Assembly (NCBI GenBank): GCA_902495265.1
Contig: CABUWR010000019.1
Location: 1-12,341 of the forward strand
From: an uncultured Collinsella sp.
Lineage (GTDB): Bacteria > Actinomycetota > Coriobacteriia > Coriobacteriales > Coriobacteriaceae
Direction of reading: 5' to 3'
Length of the DNA stretch: 12,341 bases
The notes beneath the pieces are model-generated. The model saw only the letters and a program-made list of their open reading frames with translations. It was not told where the DNA came from and ran no database searches. This document shows positions 1 to 6,828 of the stretch, piece after piece. Every line of letters begins with the position of its first letter. The stretch's first letter is position 1. Position numbers and translations under genes: made by a program.

Positions 1-611
1 ACGCCAGCAAACGCCACGCGCCGCTGCTGGCGATCGTCGCGGTGGTCGCGGTGCTCAACCTGTTTTCCGACCAGAGCGGTCGCATTCTGTGGCAGCTCGG
101 CTTTTTGCAGATAAGCGAGGGCTCGCTGCATTCCGCCGCCTTTATGGCGTGCCGCCTGACCTTGATGATGGCCGGTATGAGCGCTATCACGCTCACCACA
201 CCGACGCTCGACCTCACCGCGGGCTTTGAGCGCCTGCTCGCGCCGTTTGCGCGTGTGGGACTTCCCGCGCACGAGCTCGGCATGATTATGGGTATCGCGC
301 TGCGCTTTATGCCGCAGTTTGCCACCGAGATGAAGCAGACGGCCGATGCACAGGCGAGCCGCGGCGCACGCGTGACGGGAGGCCCGCTCGGCGGCGTGCG
401 TATGCTCGGCAGTGTGGCGATTCCGCTGTTCACGGGCGTGTTCCGCCATGCCGAAACGCTGTCTGCCGCCATGGATGCCCGTTGCTATCATGGCGAGCAG
501 GGCCGCACACGTCTGCATGCGCTTGCATTTGGCCGCGGCGATGCGTTGGCGGCGGTAGTGACGGCGTTGCTGCTCATCTGCGTCATCGTCATCAATCTTC
601 AACTTGTTTAG
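1..611 (+). CDS. ecfT: Energy-coupling factor transporter transmembrane subunit EcfT (5' truncated by window edge)
   Basis: This is the membrane-embedded coupling subunit of an ECF-type vitamin or metal importer. It links two ATPases (EcfA/A') to a substrate-binding S subunit. The frame is open from base 3 with no stop, so the gene starts upstream and about 202 C-terminal residues are visible. The GTG at base 42 is internal, not the start. Hydrophobic segments lie at the left edge, in the middle (around LMMAGMSAITL) and at the C terminus (LLLICVIVINLQLV). The family's two cytoplasmic Ala-Arg-Gly-type coupling motifs are recognisable: AQASRGA, then AMDARCYHG followed by GRTR. Glycine is replaced by cysteine in the second motif, which I believe is common in the family. 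The ATPase genes would be expected just upstream, outside the window. The substrate cannot be told from this subunit. The family call is confident; the symbol is generic. Confidence 0.88.
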   Translation, partial: ASKRHAPLLAIVAVVAVLNLFSDQSGRILWQLGFLQISEGSLHSAAFMACRLTLMMAGMSAITLTTPTLDLTAGFERLLAPFARVGLPAHELGMIMGIALRFMPQFATEMKQTADAQASRGARVTGGPLGGVRMLGSVAIPLFTGVFRHAETLSAAMDARCYHGEQGRTRLHALAFGRGDALAAVVTALLLICVIVINLQLV

Positions 612-641
612 GCGCGATTCGAGCGCAGGAAAGGTGTCCCT

Positions 642-1088
642 ATGACCGACAACGACCGCACGGCGCAGCTCGAGCGCGCCTGTTCGTATCTTAGGCGTAT
701 TCCGGCGTGGTACCTCGCCACGATCGACGTGACGGACGGACATCAGCCGCGCGTGAGGCCGTTCTCGTTTGCCATGGTCGATGATGGCAAGCTGTGGTTT
801 TGCACCTCGCGCGACAAGGATGTGTGGGCAGAGCTCGGCGCGAACCCCAAGTTTGAGGTTTCGGGTTGGAAACCGGGGGAGTGTTGGATTGTGCTGACCG
901 GCGAGGCCGCGCTCGAGGACGACGCGGTCGTGAGTGACCGGGTGCGCCAGGCGGGCTTTAAGCACATGGTGGGCATTGGCGAGCAACACGATAGTGCCAA
1001 CGACGGCCGCCTTGCGTTTTTCTCGGTGCGCAATATCGCCGCCCGCTTCTGTGATATCGACGGCAGCGAGGAGTGCCTGGAGCTTTAA
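642..1088 (+). CDS. Pyridoxamine 5'-phosphate oxidase-like FMN-binding split-barrel protein, copy 1
   Basis: This small (148 aa) soluble protein resembles the pyridoxamine 5'-phosphate oxidase-like split-barrel family, whose members usually bind FMN (some F420 or haem) and act as oxidoreductases. Visible family features are IPAWYLAT near residues 20-27, the strand VRPFSFAMVDDGKLWF and KDVWAEL. These are followed by W-x-PGE-x-W and an L-T-G-x-A strand. The length suits the single-domain family and is too short for classical PdxH. A good Shine-Dalgarno, AGGAAAGG at 627-634, is 7 nt before the ATG. It begins 30 nt after ecfT, so the two are probably co-transcribed. It is a paralogue of the next gene (PAWYLAT, VRPFSF, GKLWF, KDVW, FFSV shared). 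Substrate and in vivo role are unknown; the flavin link to a vitamin importer upstream is only a guess. Confidence 0.85.
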   Translation: MTDNDRTAQLERACSYLRRIPAWYLATIDVTDGHQPRVRPFSFAMVDDGKLWFCTSRDKDVWAELGANPKFEVSGWKPGECWIVLTGEAALEDDAVVSDRVRQAGFKHMVGIGEQHDSANDGRLAFFSVRNIAARFCDIDGSEECLEL

Positions 1089-1142
1089 CCCTAGGGCAGC
1101 TAAAACAGCCCCGACCCAAAAAGACGAGTGCCAGGAGGACAC

Positions 1143-1553
1143 ATGAACGGATTGAATACGGTGTTGGAGTATCTGACGTCGGTGCCGGCGTGGTATTTGG
1201 CGACGAGCGTTGACGGACAGCCGCATGTGCGTCCGTTTTCGTTTGCGCAGATCCAGGACGGCAAGCTGTGGTTTGTAACGGCGCGCACCAAAGACGTGTG
1301 GCAAGAGTTGCTGCAAAATCAACGCTTTGAGGCCACGAGTTGGTGGCCGGGCCATGGCTGGCTCATCTTGCGCGGGCGTGCGGGTCTTGATGACCAGGCC
1401 GCTCCCGATATGCGCGAGGCAGGCTGGAAGCACCTGGAGCGCCTAGGCGAGCACTACGAGGGCGCAGGCGATCCCACGCTCGTCTTCTTTAGCGTGGAGG
1501 AACCCGAGGCCTTTATCTGCAACCATGACGAATGGGTGCCGGTCGAGCTCTAA
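1143..1553 (+). CDS. Pyridoxamine 5'-phosphate oxidase-like FMN-binding split-barrel protein, copy 2
   Basis: A second 136-aa split-barrel protein of the same family, encoded 54 nt after its paralogue. It shows the same order of elements: VPAWYLAT, then PHVRPFSFAQIQDGKLWF, KDVWQEL, FEATSWWPG, a W-L-I-L-R-G strand and VFFSVEEPE near the end. I place the start at ATG 1143, because AGGAGG at 1133-1138 lies directly before it. The in-frame GTG at 1128 would sit upstream of that ribosome-binding site and add only MPGGH. Relative to copy 1 it lacks a few residues in the N-terminal segment and in the loop after the G-R-A-G-L-D-D strand. A strong hairpin terminator begins 45 nt after the stop, so it ends the transcription unit started by the ECF genes. 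Function beyond probable flavin binding cannot be said. Confidence 0.85.
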   Translation: MNGLNTVLEYLTSVPAWYLATSVDGQPHVRPFSFAQIQDGKLWFVTARTKDVWQELLQNQRFEATSWWPGHGWLILRGRAGLDDQAAPDMREAGWKHLERLGEHYEGAGDPTLVFFSVEEPEAFICNHDEWVPVEL

Positions 1554-1597
1554 ACGAGTCTCTCAGCAAGCTTCGACAATTCAAATTCTCGCATGTA

Positions 1598-1660
1598 GCG
1601 GGCCCCACATTGCAACGTCACCGTAAGGCGCACTGGGCAATATGGGGCCCGCATTTATTT
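1598..1660 (+). terminator. Hairpin terminator after the split-barrel pair
   Basis: The arms 1598-1613 (GCGGGCCCCACATTGC) and 1637-1652 (GCAATATGGGGCCCGC) are complementary over 16 bp with a single mismatch, enclosing a 23-nt loop. The T-rich tract ATTTATTT at 1653-1660 follows on the + strand. No T tract follows on the - strand, so it most likely terminates rightward transcription from the ecfT block and insulates the arginine genes. The loop is larger than usual and the T tract is interrupted by A, which lowers certainty slightly. Confidence 0.75.
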
Positions 1661-1696
1661 GTCAATTCCTTCGAGTGAATATGTCGGGACTGTTTC

Positions 1697-1735
1697 AATG
1701 CATGAATATGCAAAAGATTTGCGTAGATATGCATC
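1697..1735 (+). promoter_or_regulatory. Tandem ARG boxes (putative ArgR operator) upstream of argC
   Basis: Two 18-mers, AATGCATGAATATGCAAA (1697-1714) and TTTGCGTAGATATGCATC (1718-1735), each contain a 5-4-5 dyad: TGCAT/ATGCA perfect in the first, TGCGT/ATGCA with one mismatch in the second. They match the known ARG-box pattern wnTGAATwwwwATTCAnw with the central A/T of each half replaced by C/G. The 3-bp gap gives centres 21 bp apart, the spacing classically bound by one ArgR hexamer. The pair lies 85-123 bp before the argC start, so arginine-dependent repression of the arg genes is expected. A weaker third dyad, TGCGC-N4-GTGCA at 1782-1795, lies near the ribosome-binding site. I found no convincing -35/-10 pair to anchor the promoter. 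No argR gene is in the window. Confidence 0.68.
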
Positions 1736-1819
1736 TTTTGGTGCTAAAGTTTCAACCCACTTCATAACGACGGCTGCGGAATGCGCATTGGTGCATAAAC
1801 TGCAGACAAGGAGTCTGAT

Positions 1820-2890
1820 ATGTCTTTAAAGGTTGGAATCGTCGGTGCGGCTGGATATGCCGGCGCCGAGCTCATTCGCCTCGTCCTCGGTCATCCCGAG
1901 TTTGAACTTGCTGCCATTACGTCCAACGCCGATGCCGGCCAGCCGTTGTCTGCGGTGTACCCGAGTTTCGCCGGCGTAAGCGATCTTGTCTTCACGACGC
2001 ATGACGCCCCCGAGCTCAAGAACTGCGATGCGGTCTTTTTGGCCGTGCCGCACACGGCTGCCATGGCACAGGTGCCCGCCCTGCTTGCCGCGGGAGTCTC
2101 CTGCATTGACCTCTCGGCCGACTATCGCCTGAGCGATCCGGCCACCTTTGAGGCCTGGTATGCCGCCGAGCACACGAGCCCCGAGCTACTCAAGAGCCGC
2201 GCCTTTGGTCTGCCCGAGCTGTTCTGCCAGGATTTGGAGACCGCTGCATCCGACCACGCTGACGGCAAGCCCGTACTGGTCGCCTGCGCCGGTTGCTATC
2301 CCACCGCAACGAGCCTTGCCGCCGCGCCTGCCGTGCGCGCCGGTTGGGTTGCTCAGAGCGGCCCCGTGATCGTTGACGCTATCAGCGGTGTAACGGGTGC
2401 CGGTAAGTCCTGCAACGCCCGTACGCATTTTTGCAGCGCGGACGAGAACCTGGAGGCCTATGGCGTGGGCAAGCATCGTCACACGCCCGAAATCGAGCAG
2501 ATCTTGGGCCTAACCGATCGCGTCGTCTTTACCCCGCACCTGGCACCGCTCAAGCGCGGTCTGCTCTCTACGGTGACGATGCCGCTTACGCCGCAGGCTA
2601 TCGATACCTTGACCCTTGAGGACGTTGTCGACCATTACAAGCAGTTCTACGCCGGTCGCACCTTCGTGCGCGTACTCGATGCCGGCCAGCAGCCCAAGAC
2701 GGCTTCGGTCGTCGGCACCAACGCCGCCCAAATCGGCCTCGCGCTCAACAAGCGTGCGGGCGTTCTGGTGGCTACGGGCGCCATCGACAATCTGTGCAAG
2801 GGTGCGGCAGGCCAGGCGGTCCAGTGCGCCAATATCGTCTTTGGGTTTGACGAGCGACGAGGCTTGCCCACAGTGGCGTGCCCGGTGTAG
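1820..2890 (+). CDS. argC: N-acetyl-gamma-glutamyl-phosphate reductase (ArgC)
   Basis: ArgC performs the NADPH-dependent reduction of N-acetylglutamyl 5-phosphate to N-acetylglutamate semialdehyde, the third step of ornithine/arginine synthesis, in the cytoplasm. The 356-aa length is typical. The N-terminal dinucleotide-binding motif VGIVGAAGYAGAEL covers residues 5-18. The catalytic cysteine is C159 in CAGCYPT (156-162), followed by the substrate-binding segment ISGVTGAGK. The conserved GKHRHTPEI segment (217-225) supplies the second catalytic residue, probably H219. AAGGAG at 1808-1813 lies 6 nt before ATG 1820 and fixes the start. It is the first gene of the argCJBD block and sits behind the ARG-box pair. 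A large hairpin separates it from argJ, so its expression may differ from that of the genes that follow. Confidence 0.96.
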   Translation: MSLKVGIVGAAGYAGAELIRLVLGHPEFELAAITSNADAGQPLSAVYPSFAGVSDLVFTTHDAPELKNCDAVFLAVPHTAAMAQVPALLAAGVSCIDLSADYRLSDPATFEAWYAAEHTSPELLKSRAFGLPELFCQDLETAASDHADGKPVLVACAGCYPTATSLAAAPAVRAGWVAQSGPVIVDAISGVTGAGKSCNARTHFCSADENLEAYGVGKHRHTPEIEQILGLTDRVVFTPHLAPLKRGLLSTVTMPLTPQAIDTLTLEDVVDHYKQFYAGRTFVRVLDAGQQPKTASVVGTNAAQIGLALNKRAGVLVATGAIDNLCKGAAGQAVQCANIVFGFDERRGLPTVACPV

Positions 2891-2918
2891 CACATTCGAT
2901 TGTTAGCGATTTGGTAGT

Positions 2919-2999
2919 CGGGCATCGACTGGGGCGCCACTTTTAAGCTGGTCTACTAATTGCGACCGGTATGGCGTGCCAGCTGATGCCCGCTTTTTT
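2919..2999 (+). terminator. Long multi-helix terminator or attenuator between argC and argJ
   Basis: Nearly the whole gap folds into one extended hairpin. CGGGCATC (2919-2926) pairs with GATGCCCG (2985-2992). CTGG (2929-2932) pairs with CCAG (2979-2982) across a 2x2 internal loop. GCGCCA (2934-2939) pairs with TGGCGT (2972-2977), including a G-U pair. CTGGTC (2948-2953) pairs with GACCGG (2964-2969) at the tip. Six T residues (2994-2999) follow the base, as in an intrinsic terminator. No usable promoter fits between it and argJ, so it may be a partial terminator or attenuator controlling read-through to argJBD, or may protect the argC mRNA 3' end. Confidence 0.75.
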
Positions 3000-3025
3000 A
3001 TTTGATATAAGGAGTCATAAAGACG

Positions 3026-4291
3026 ATGAATACAGAGCAGTTCGATATCAAGATTCGTGCCGTAGAGGGCGGCGTAACGGCGGCAGCCGGCTTTAAGGCG
3101 GCGGGCATCCATGCGGGATTCCGCAAGAATCCCGAGCGCCTGGATTACGCGCTCGTCGTGCCCGATAAACCTTGTCCCGGTGCCGGCGTGTTTACGACTA
3201 ACCGCTTTTGTGCGGCGCCCGTGCAGGTGAGCCGTGCCAACCTGGGCGGTGCGGACAAGGGCTATGGCATCATCGCCGGTGTTTCAATCAACTCCGGCAA
3301 CGCGAACGCCGCCACGGGCGAGACCGGCCTTGCCTGCGCGCGCGAGACCTGCAACATCGCCTCGCAGGTCATCGGCTGCGAGCCCCAGCAGATTCTGGTT
3401 GCCTCCACGGGCGTAATTGGTCAGATTCTGCCGATCGACACGTTTGAGACTGCCGTTCCCGCCGCCTACGAGGCGCTCTCCGACCTCGGTGGCGCCGATG
3501 CCGCCCGCGCTATTATGACGACCGACACGCACTCCAAGGAGTATGCCGTGTGTTACCGCAGCGAGGCCGCGGGGCACGCAGGCAATGCCTATACGGTGGG
3601 TGGTATGTGCAAGGGCTCGGGCATGATCATGCCCAACATGGCAACCATGATCGCGGTCATAACTACCGATGCCCCCGTCGAGCCGGCGGCGCTCCACGCC
3701 CTGTTGCTCTCCACCGTCAAGCAGACCTTCAACAAGGTAACGGTCGACTCCGATACTTCGACTAACGACACCTGCATCATGCTTGCTTCCGGCGCTGCCG
3801 CAGATGCCGAGCCTATTGTCGAGGGCTCTGACGCCTTCGGCGAGCTGGCCTTTGCCGTGCATGAGGTGTGCGAGAGCCTGGCGCGCAACATTGCCGCAGA
3901 TGGCGAGGGCGCATCCAAGCTCGTGACGGTTAACGTCACCGGTGCCGCGAACGACGAGGAGGCCGATATCGCCGCCCGTGCTGTCGCCAACTCGCCGCTC
4001 GTCAAGACCTGCATCGCCGGCCACGACTGCAACTGGGGCCGCGTTGCCATGGCGCTCGGCAAGTGCGGCGTGCAATTTAACCAAGAAGATGTGTCCATCG
4101 ATATGATGGGTATGCCCGTCTGCCGCGACGGCCTGACCGTTCCCTTTGACGAGGACGAGGCGCTGCGTCGCTTTGAGGCGCCCGAGATCGTGATCTCAGC
4201 AGACCTGGGCGCAGGGGACGCGGCGACCACCGTGTGGACTTGCGACCTCACGCACGAGTACATCTCCATTAACGGTGATTACCGTTCCTAG
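3026..4291 (+). CDS. argJ: Bifunctional ornithine acetyltransferase / N-acetylglutamate synthase (ArgJ)
   Basis: ArgJ transfers the acetyl group from N-acetylornithine to glutamate, releasing ornithine and regenerating N-acetylglutamate. Many ArgJ enzymes can also use acetyl-CoA, which closes the cyclic arginine pathway. The 421 residues show the family's autoprocessing site in MPNMATM. Cleavage between A206 and T207 leaves T207 as the N-terminal nucleophile of the beta chain. The oxyanion-hole segment STGVIG is at 127-132, KGSGMI at 196-201, SDTSTNDT at 242-249, and the terminal YISINGDYRS ends the protein. The start is ATG 3026, with AAGGAG at 3009-3014 spaced a rather long 11 nt away. It follows the argC hairpin and precedes argB by 81 nt. 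Whether it is bifunctional or monofunctional cannot be told from sequence; no separate argA or argE is in the window. Confidence 0.96.
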   Translation: MNTEQFDIKIRAVEGGVTAAAGFKAAGIHAGFRKNPERLDYALVVPDKPCPGAGVFTTNRFCAAPVQVSRANLGGADKGYGIIAGVSINSGNANAATGETGLACARETCNIASQVIGCEPQQILVASTGVIGQILPIDTFETAVPAAYEALSDLGGADAARAIMTTDTHSKEYAVCYRSEAAGHAGNAYTVGGMCKGSGMIMPNMATMIAVITTDAPVEPAALHALLLSTVKQTFNKVTVDSDTSTNDTCIMLASGAAADAEPIVEGSDAFGELAFAVHEVCESLARNIAADGEGASKLVTVNVTGAANDEEADIAARAVANSPLVKTCIAGHDCNWGRVAMALGKCGVQFNQEDVSIDMMGMPVCRDGLTVPFDEDEALRRFEAPEIVISADLGAGDAATTVWTCDLTHEYISINGDYRS

Positions 4292-4372
4292 AGTCCCGAT
4301 GTGCCGCGCGTCCCGCTGCAATCGCGGGCAACGAGGTGCGGCGCGATAGCTACACGAAAGACGAGGCAGACT

Positions 4373-5353
4373 ATGAAGTTCGCACGCGATTGTCGTTCGA
4401 GCGAATCCAACGAAGCGACCGCGCAGCTGCTGTTTGAGGCGCTGCCGTGGATTAAAAACCTGACCGGTAAGACGGTCGTTATCAAGTACGGCGGTGCCGC
4501 CATGGTCGACGAGCAGCTGCGTCGTGACGTGATGAGCGACATCGTCCTGCTCAAGATTATCGGCATGCGCCCTGTTATCGTGCACGGTGGCGGCAAGGCC
4601 ATCAACGAGGCGCTCAGCCACTACGACATCCCCGTCGAGTTTAAGAACGGCCAGCGCGTGACTACGCCTGCCACCATGGACATCGTGCGCGAGGTTCTGG
4701 GCGGCAAGGTCAATCAGGAGCTGGTCGCGGCGCTCAACCACCACGGCAACCTGGCCGTGGGCGTGTCCGGCAGCGACGCCGGTACCCTTATCGCCGAGCC
4801 ACTCGACCCAGAGCTCGGCCGCGTAGGCAAGGTCACGCACGTCAACACCGACTATATCGAGCGTTTGCTCGACAGCGAGTACATTCCCGTTGTCGCCACG
4901 GTCGCGGCGGGGGAGGACGGCGGCTTCTTCAACATCAACGCCGATACCGCCGCCGGCGCCGTCGCGGCGGCGCTCCACGCGCATAAGGCGATCTTCCTTA
5001 CCGACGTCGACGGCCTGTACAAGGACTTTAGCGACAAGGATTCGCTTATCTCCAACCTGACGCTCGATGAGGTCAATGAGATGCTCTATGGCGGCGAGGT
5101 CGACAAGGGCATGATCCCCAAGCTGCGCGCCGCCGTCGATGCGCTTACCGCTGGCGTTTTCCGGGCCCACATCATCAACGGCACGACGCCGCACTCGCTG
5201 CTGCTGGAGCTGCTGACCGATGCTGGCGTCGGTACCGTGATCCACTCCACCGAGACGGCCTACGAGTTCGATACGCATCCGCACCCACTTTCGACGTTTG
5301 CGGCGCGCCTGACCGAGAACCTCGACGAGGTCGAGAAGCTCCAGACGGTCTAG
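4373..5353 (+). CDS. argB: Acetylglutamate kinase (ArgB)
   Basis: ArgB phosphorylates N-acetylglutamate with ATP, the second step of the pathway. Amino-acid-kinase fold motifs are KYGGAAM (38-44, with K38 likely catalytic), the glycine-rich VHGGGKAI (70-77), GVSGSDAG (130-137), NINADTAAGA (187-196) and DKGMIPK ending at K250. I start it at ATG 4373, with GAGG at 4363-4366 six nt upstream. A GTG 24 codons earlier would add an unrelated basic leader. About 15-20 residues precede the first strand and resemble the N-terminal helix of arginine-inhibited, hexameric kinases. This fits ArgB being the feedback target in an ArgJ-type cycle. The C terminus runs about 37 residues past the usual end (after GVGTVI), an acidic/His-containing tail of unknown role. 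The 81-nt gap after argJ can form nested hairpins but has no T tract. Confidence 0.95.
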   Translation: MKFARDCRSSESNEATAQLLFEALPWIKNLTGKTVVIKYGGAAMVDEQLRRDVMSDIVLLKIIGMRPVIVHGGGKAINEALSHYDIPVEFKNGQRVTTPATMDIVREVLGGKVNQELVAALNHHGNLAVGVSGSDAGTLIAEPLDPELGRVGKVTHVNTDYIERLLDSEYIPVVATVAAGEDGGFFNINADTAAGAVAAALHAHKAIFLTDVDGLYKDFSDKDSLISNLTLDEVNEMLYGGEVDKGMIPKLRAAVDALTAGVFRAHIINGTTPHSLLLELLTDAGVGTVIHSTETAYEFDTHPHPLSTFAARLTENLDEVEKLQTV

Positions 5354-5391
5354 CTGACCCGCGGTCGTCGCGTCCCTGCACCCATAGCCCT

Positions 5392-5405
5392 GCGCCGTAC
5401 GGCGC
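5392..5405. repeat. Perfect 14-bp palindrome before argD
   Basis: GCGCCGTACGGCGC is a perfect inverted repeat with no spacer, located 39 nt after the argB stop and 17 nt before the argD start, just upstream of its GAAAGG ribosome-binding site. There is no T tract, so it is not an ordinary terminator. It could be a protein-binding dyad, an mRNA processing or stability element, or chance in GC-rich DNA. Confidence 0.5.
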
Positions 5406-5422
5406 CTAACGAAAGGCATCCC

Positions 5423-6706
5423 ATGTCACTTGCTGCTCAACAATCGCTCGAATCCCACTACGTTATGCATACCTTTGGCCGCTCACCGGTTGAGTTTGTC
5501 GAAGGTCACGGCATGAAGCTCATCGGTGACGATGGTCGTGAGTATCTCGACTTTCTCGCTGGTATCGGTGTGTGCAGCCTTGGTCACGGAAATCCTGCAG
5601 TGCTTTCGGCGCTCGAGGCTCAGACCAAAAAGCTCATGCATGTCTCCAATTACTTCTACATCGAGCAGCGCGGCCAGGTCGCGGCGCTGCTGTCCAAGCT
5701 TGCCAATGACGACGTAGATGGTGCGTGCGTTCTGGCCGATGCCATTGCCGCCGGCGATGAGACCACGGCCGCTGCGCTCGGTGCCCCGGCTGCGGACGAG
5801 CAGGTGTGGGAGACGTTCTTTGCCAATTCTGGTGCCGAAGCCAACGAGGGCTCGATGAAGCTCGCACGTCTGTACGCCAAGCGTGCTGGTAACGGCGGCA
5901 ACACCATCGTATGCATGCGCGGCGGCTTCCACGGCCGTACGCTCGAGACCATTGCCGCCACCATGCAGGATTGGCTGCAGGATAGCTTCCGCCCGCTGCC
6001 GGGCGGCTTTGTGGCCTGCACGCCCAACGATGTCGATGAGCTGCGTGCAATCTTTAAGCAGCTGGGAAGCGAGATTTGCGCCGTCATGCTCGAGCCGATT
6101 CAGGGCGAGAGCGGTGTGCACCCCATGACCGAGGAGTTTATGGCGGCGGCGCGCGACTTGGCACACGAGGTGGGTGCCGTTCTTATCGCCGACGAGGTCC
6201 AGTGTGGCATCTTCCGTTCCGGCAAGCCGTTTGCATTCCAGACCTATGGCGTGGAGCCTGACATTATGAGCCTTGCCAAGGGCATCGCCGATGGCGTGCC
6301 CATGGGTGCCGTGGTGGCAAAGAAGGAGATCGCCGACGTGTTTAAGCCCGGCGACCACGGCTCGACCTTTGGCGGTAGCTGCTTGGCTGTCGCGGCGTGC
6401 GCTGCGACGCTCTCCGCGCTCGTGCGCGGCGACTACGCTGAGCATGCCGCCAAGGTGGGTGCTTATATGGAGCAGGCGCTGGCTAAGCTTCCGCACGTGG
6501 TAGAGGTGCGTGGCCGTGGCCTGATGCTCGGCTGCGATCTGGACGATACCGCGGGTGATGCACACGACGTTGTGGCCCGTGCATTGGGGGCTGGTGCCGT
6601 GATTAACGCTACGGGTGCCCATACGCTGCGTTTCCTGCCGCCGCTCGTCTGCGAGGAAGCCGACGTGGACAACCTGATCGAGATTTTGTCGGACGTTTTG
6701 GCGTAG
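5423..6706 (+). CDS. argD: Acetylornithine aminotransferase (ArgD)
   Basis: A class-III PLP-dependent aminotransferase that converts N-acetylglutamate semialdehyde to N-acetylornithine with glutamate as amino donor; some relatives also act on succinyl-diaminopimelate. Visible motifs are DFLAGIGVCSLGH (43-55), the phosphate-binding NSGAEANE (135-142) and GGFHGRT (167-173). EPIQGESG (224-231) and IADEVQCG (255-262, D257 contacting the PLP nitrogen) follow, then LAKGIADGVPMGA with K286 as the Schiff-base lysine. GAAAGG at 5411-5416, 6 nt before ATG 5423, sets the start. At 427 aa it is longer than the usual 380-400. The excess is mainly an Ala/Asp-rich insertion around residues 95-129, between the small-domain helix and the NSGAEA strand. 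It is the last gene of the arg block, followed within 30 nt by a terminator. No argF follows. Confidence 0.94.
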   Translation: MSLAAQQSLESHYVMHTFGRSPVEFVEGHGMKLIGDDGREYLDFLAGIGVCSLGHGNPAVLSALEAQTKKLMHVSNYFYIEQRGQVAALLSKLANDDVDGACVLADAIAAGDETTAAALGAPAADEQVWETFFANSGAEANEGSMKLARLYAKRAGNGGNTIVCMRGGFHGRTLETIAATMQDWLQDSFRPLPGGFVACTPNDVDELRAIFKQLGSEICAVMLEPIQGESGVHPMTEEFMAAARDLAHEVGAVLIADEVQCGIFRSGKPFAFQTYGVEPDIMSLAKGIADGVPMGAVVAKKEIADVFKPGDHGSTFGGSCLAVAACAATLSALVRGDYAEHAAKVGAYMEQALAKLPHVVEVRGRGLMLGCDLDDTAGDAHDVVARALGAGAVINATGAHTLRFLPPLVCEEADVDNLIEILSDVLA

Positions 6707-6733
6707 CGAGAGTAAAACATAGCCAGTTTGAAC

Positions 6734-6792
6734 GGGTTCCAGATCGTCGGTGCGTCATTTGATGCATGGTTGGACGGTCTGGAACCCTTTTT
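6734..6792 (+). terminator. Intrinsic terminator of argD / arg block
   Basis: GGGTTCCAGATCGTC (6734-6748) pairs with GACGGTCTGGAACCC (6773-6787) over 15 bp with one G-U pair. TTTTT (6788-6792) follows directly. The 24-nt loop itself can form a small inner helix (TGCGTC/GATGCA). It begins 28 nt after the argD stop and ends the arginine/ornithine transcript before any argF could be read. Confidence 0.9.
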
Positions 6793-6828
6793 GCCATAAA
6801 TCTGCAATGGCCAGGAGAGCCTTTGGAC

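Noticed and set aside
1128..1142. GTG start for the second split-barrel gene
   Set aside because: It lies upstream of the AGGAGG that serves ATG 1143, and the added residues have no counterpart in the paralogue.
1598..1819. T-box or other amino-acid riboswitch before argC
   Set aside because: No T-box consensus (UGGNACCGCG-like) or specifier stem could be found. The structured part reads as a terminator and the rest fits ARG boxes.
3004..3011. Possible -10 (TATAAG) directly before argJ
   Set aside because: It would start transcription at or after the argJ ribosome-binding site and has only a poor -35, CTGATG, within the terminator stem.
4303..4342. Nested GC hairpins between argJ and argB (GCCGC/GCGGC around CCCGC/GCGGG)
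   Set aside because: The helices are 5 bp, without a T tract, and expected by chance in such GC-rich sequence; no terminator is called.
4301..4372. GTG start adding 24 residues to ArgB
   Set aside because: The leader is basic and unlike ArgB, no Shine-Dalgarno precedes it, and GAGG lies at good distance before ATG 4373.
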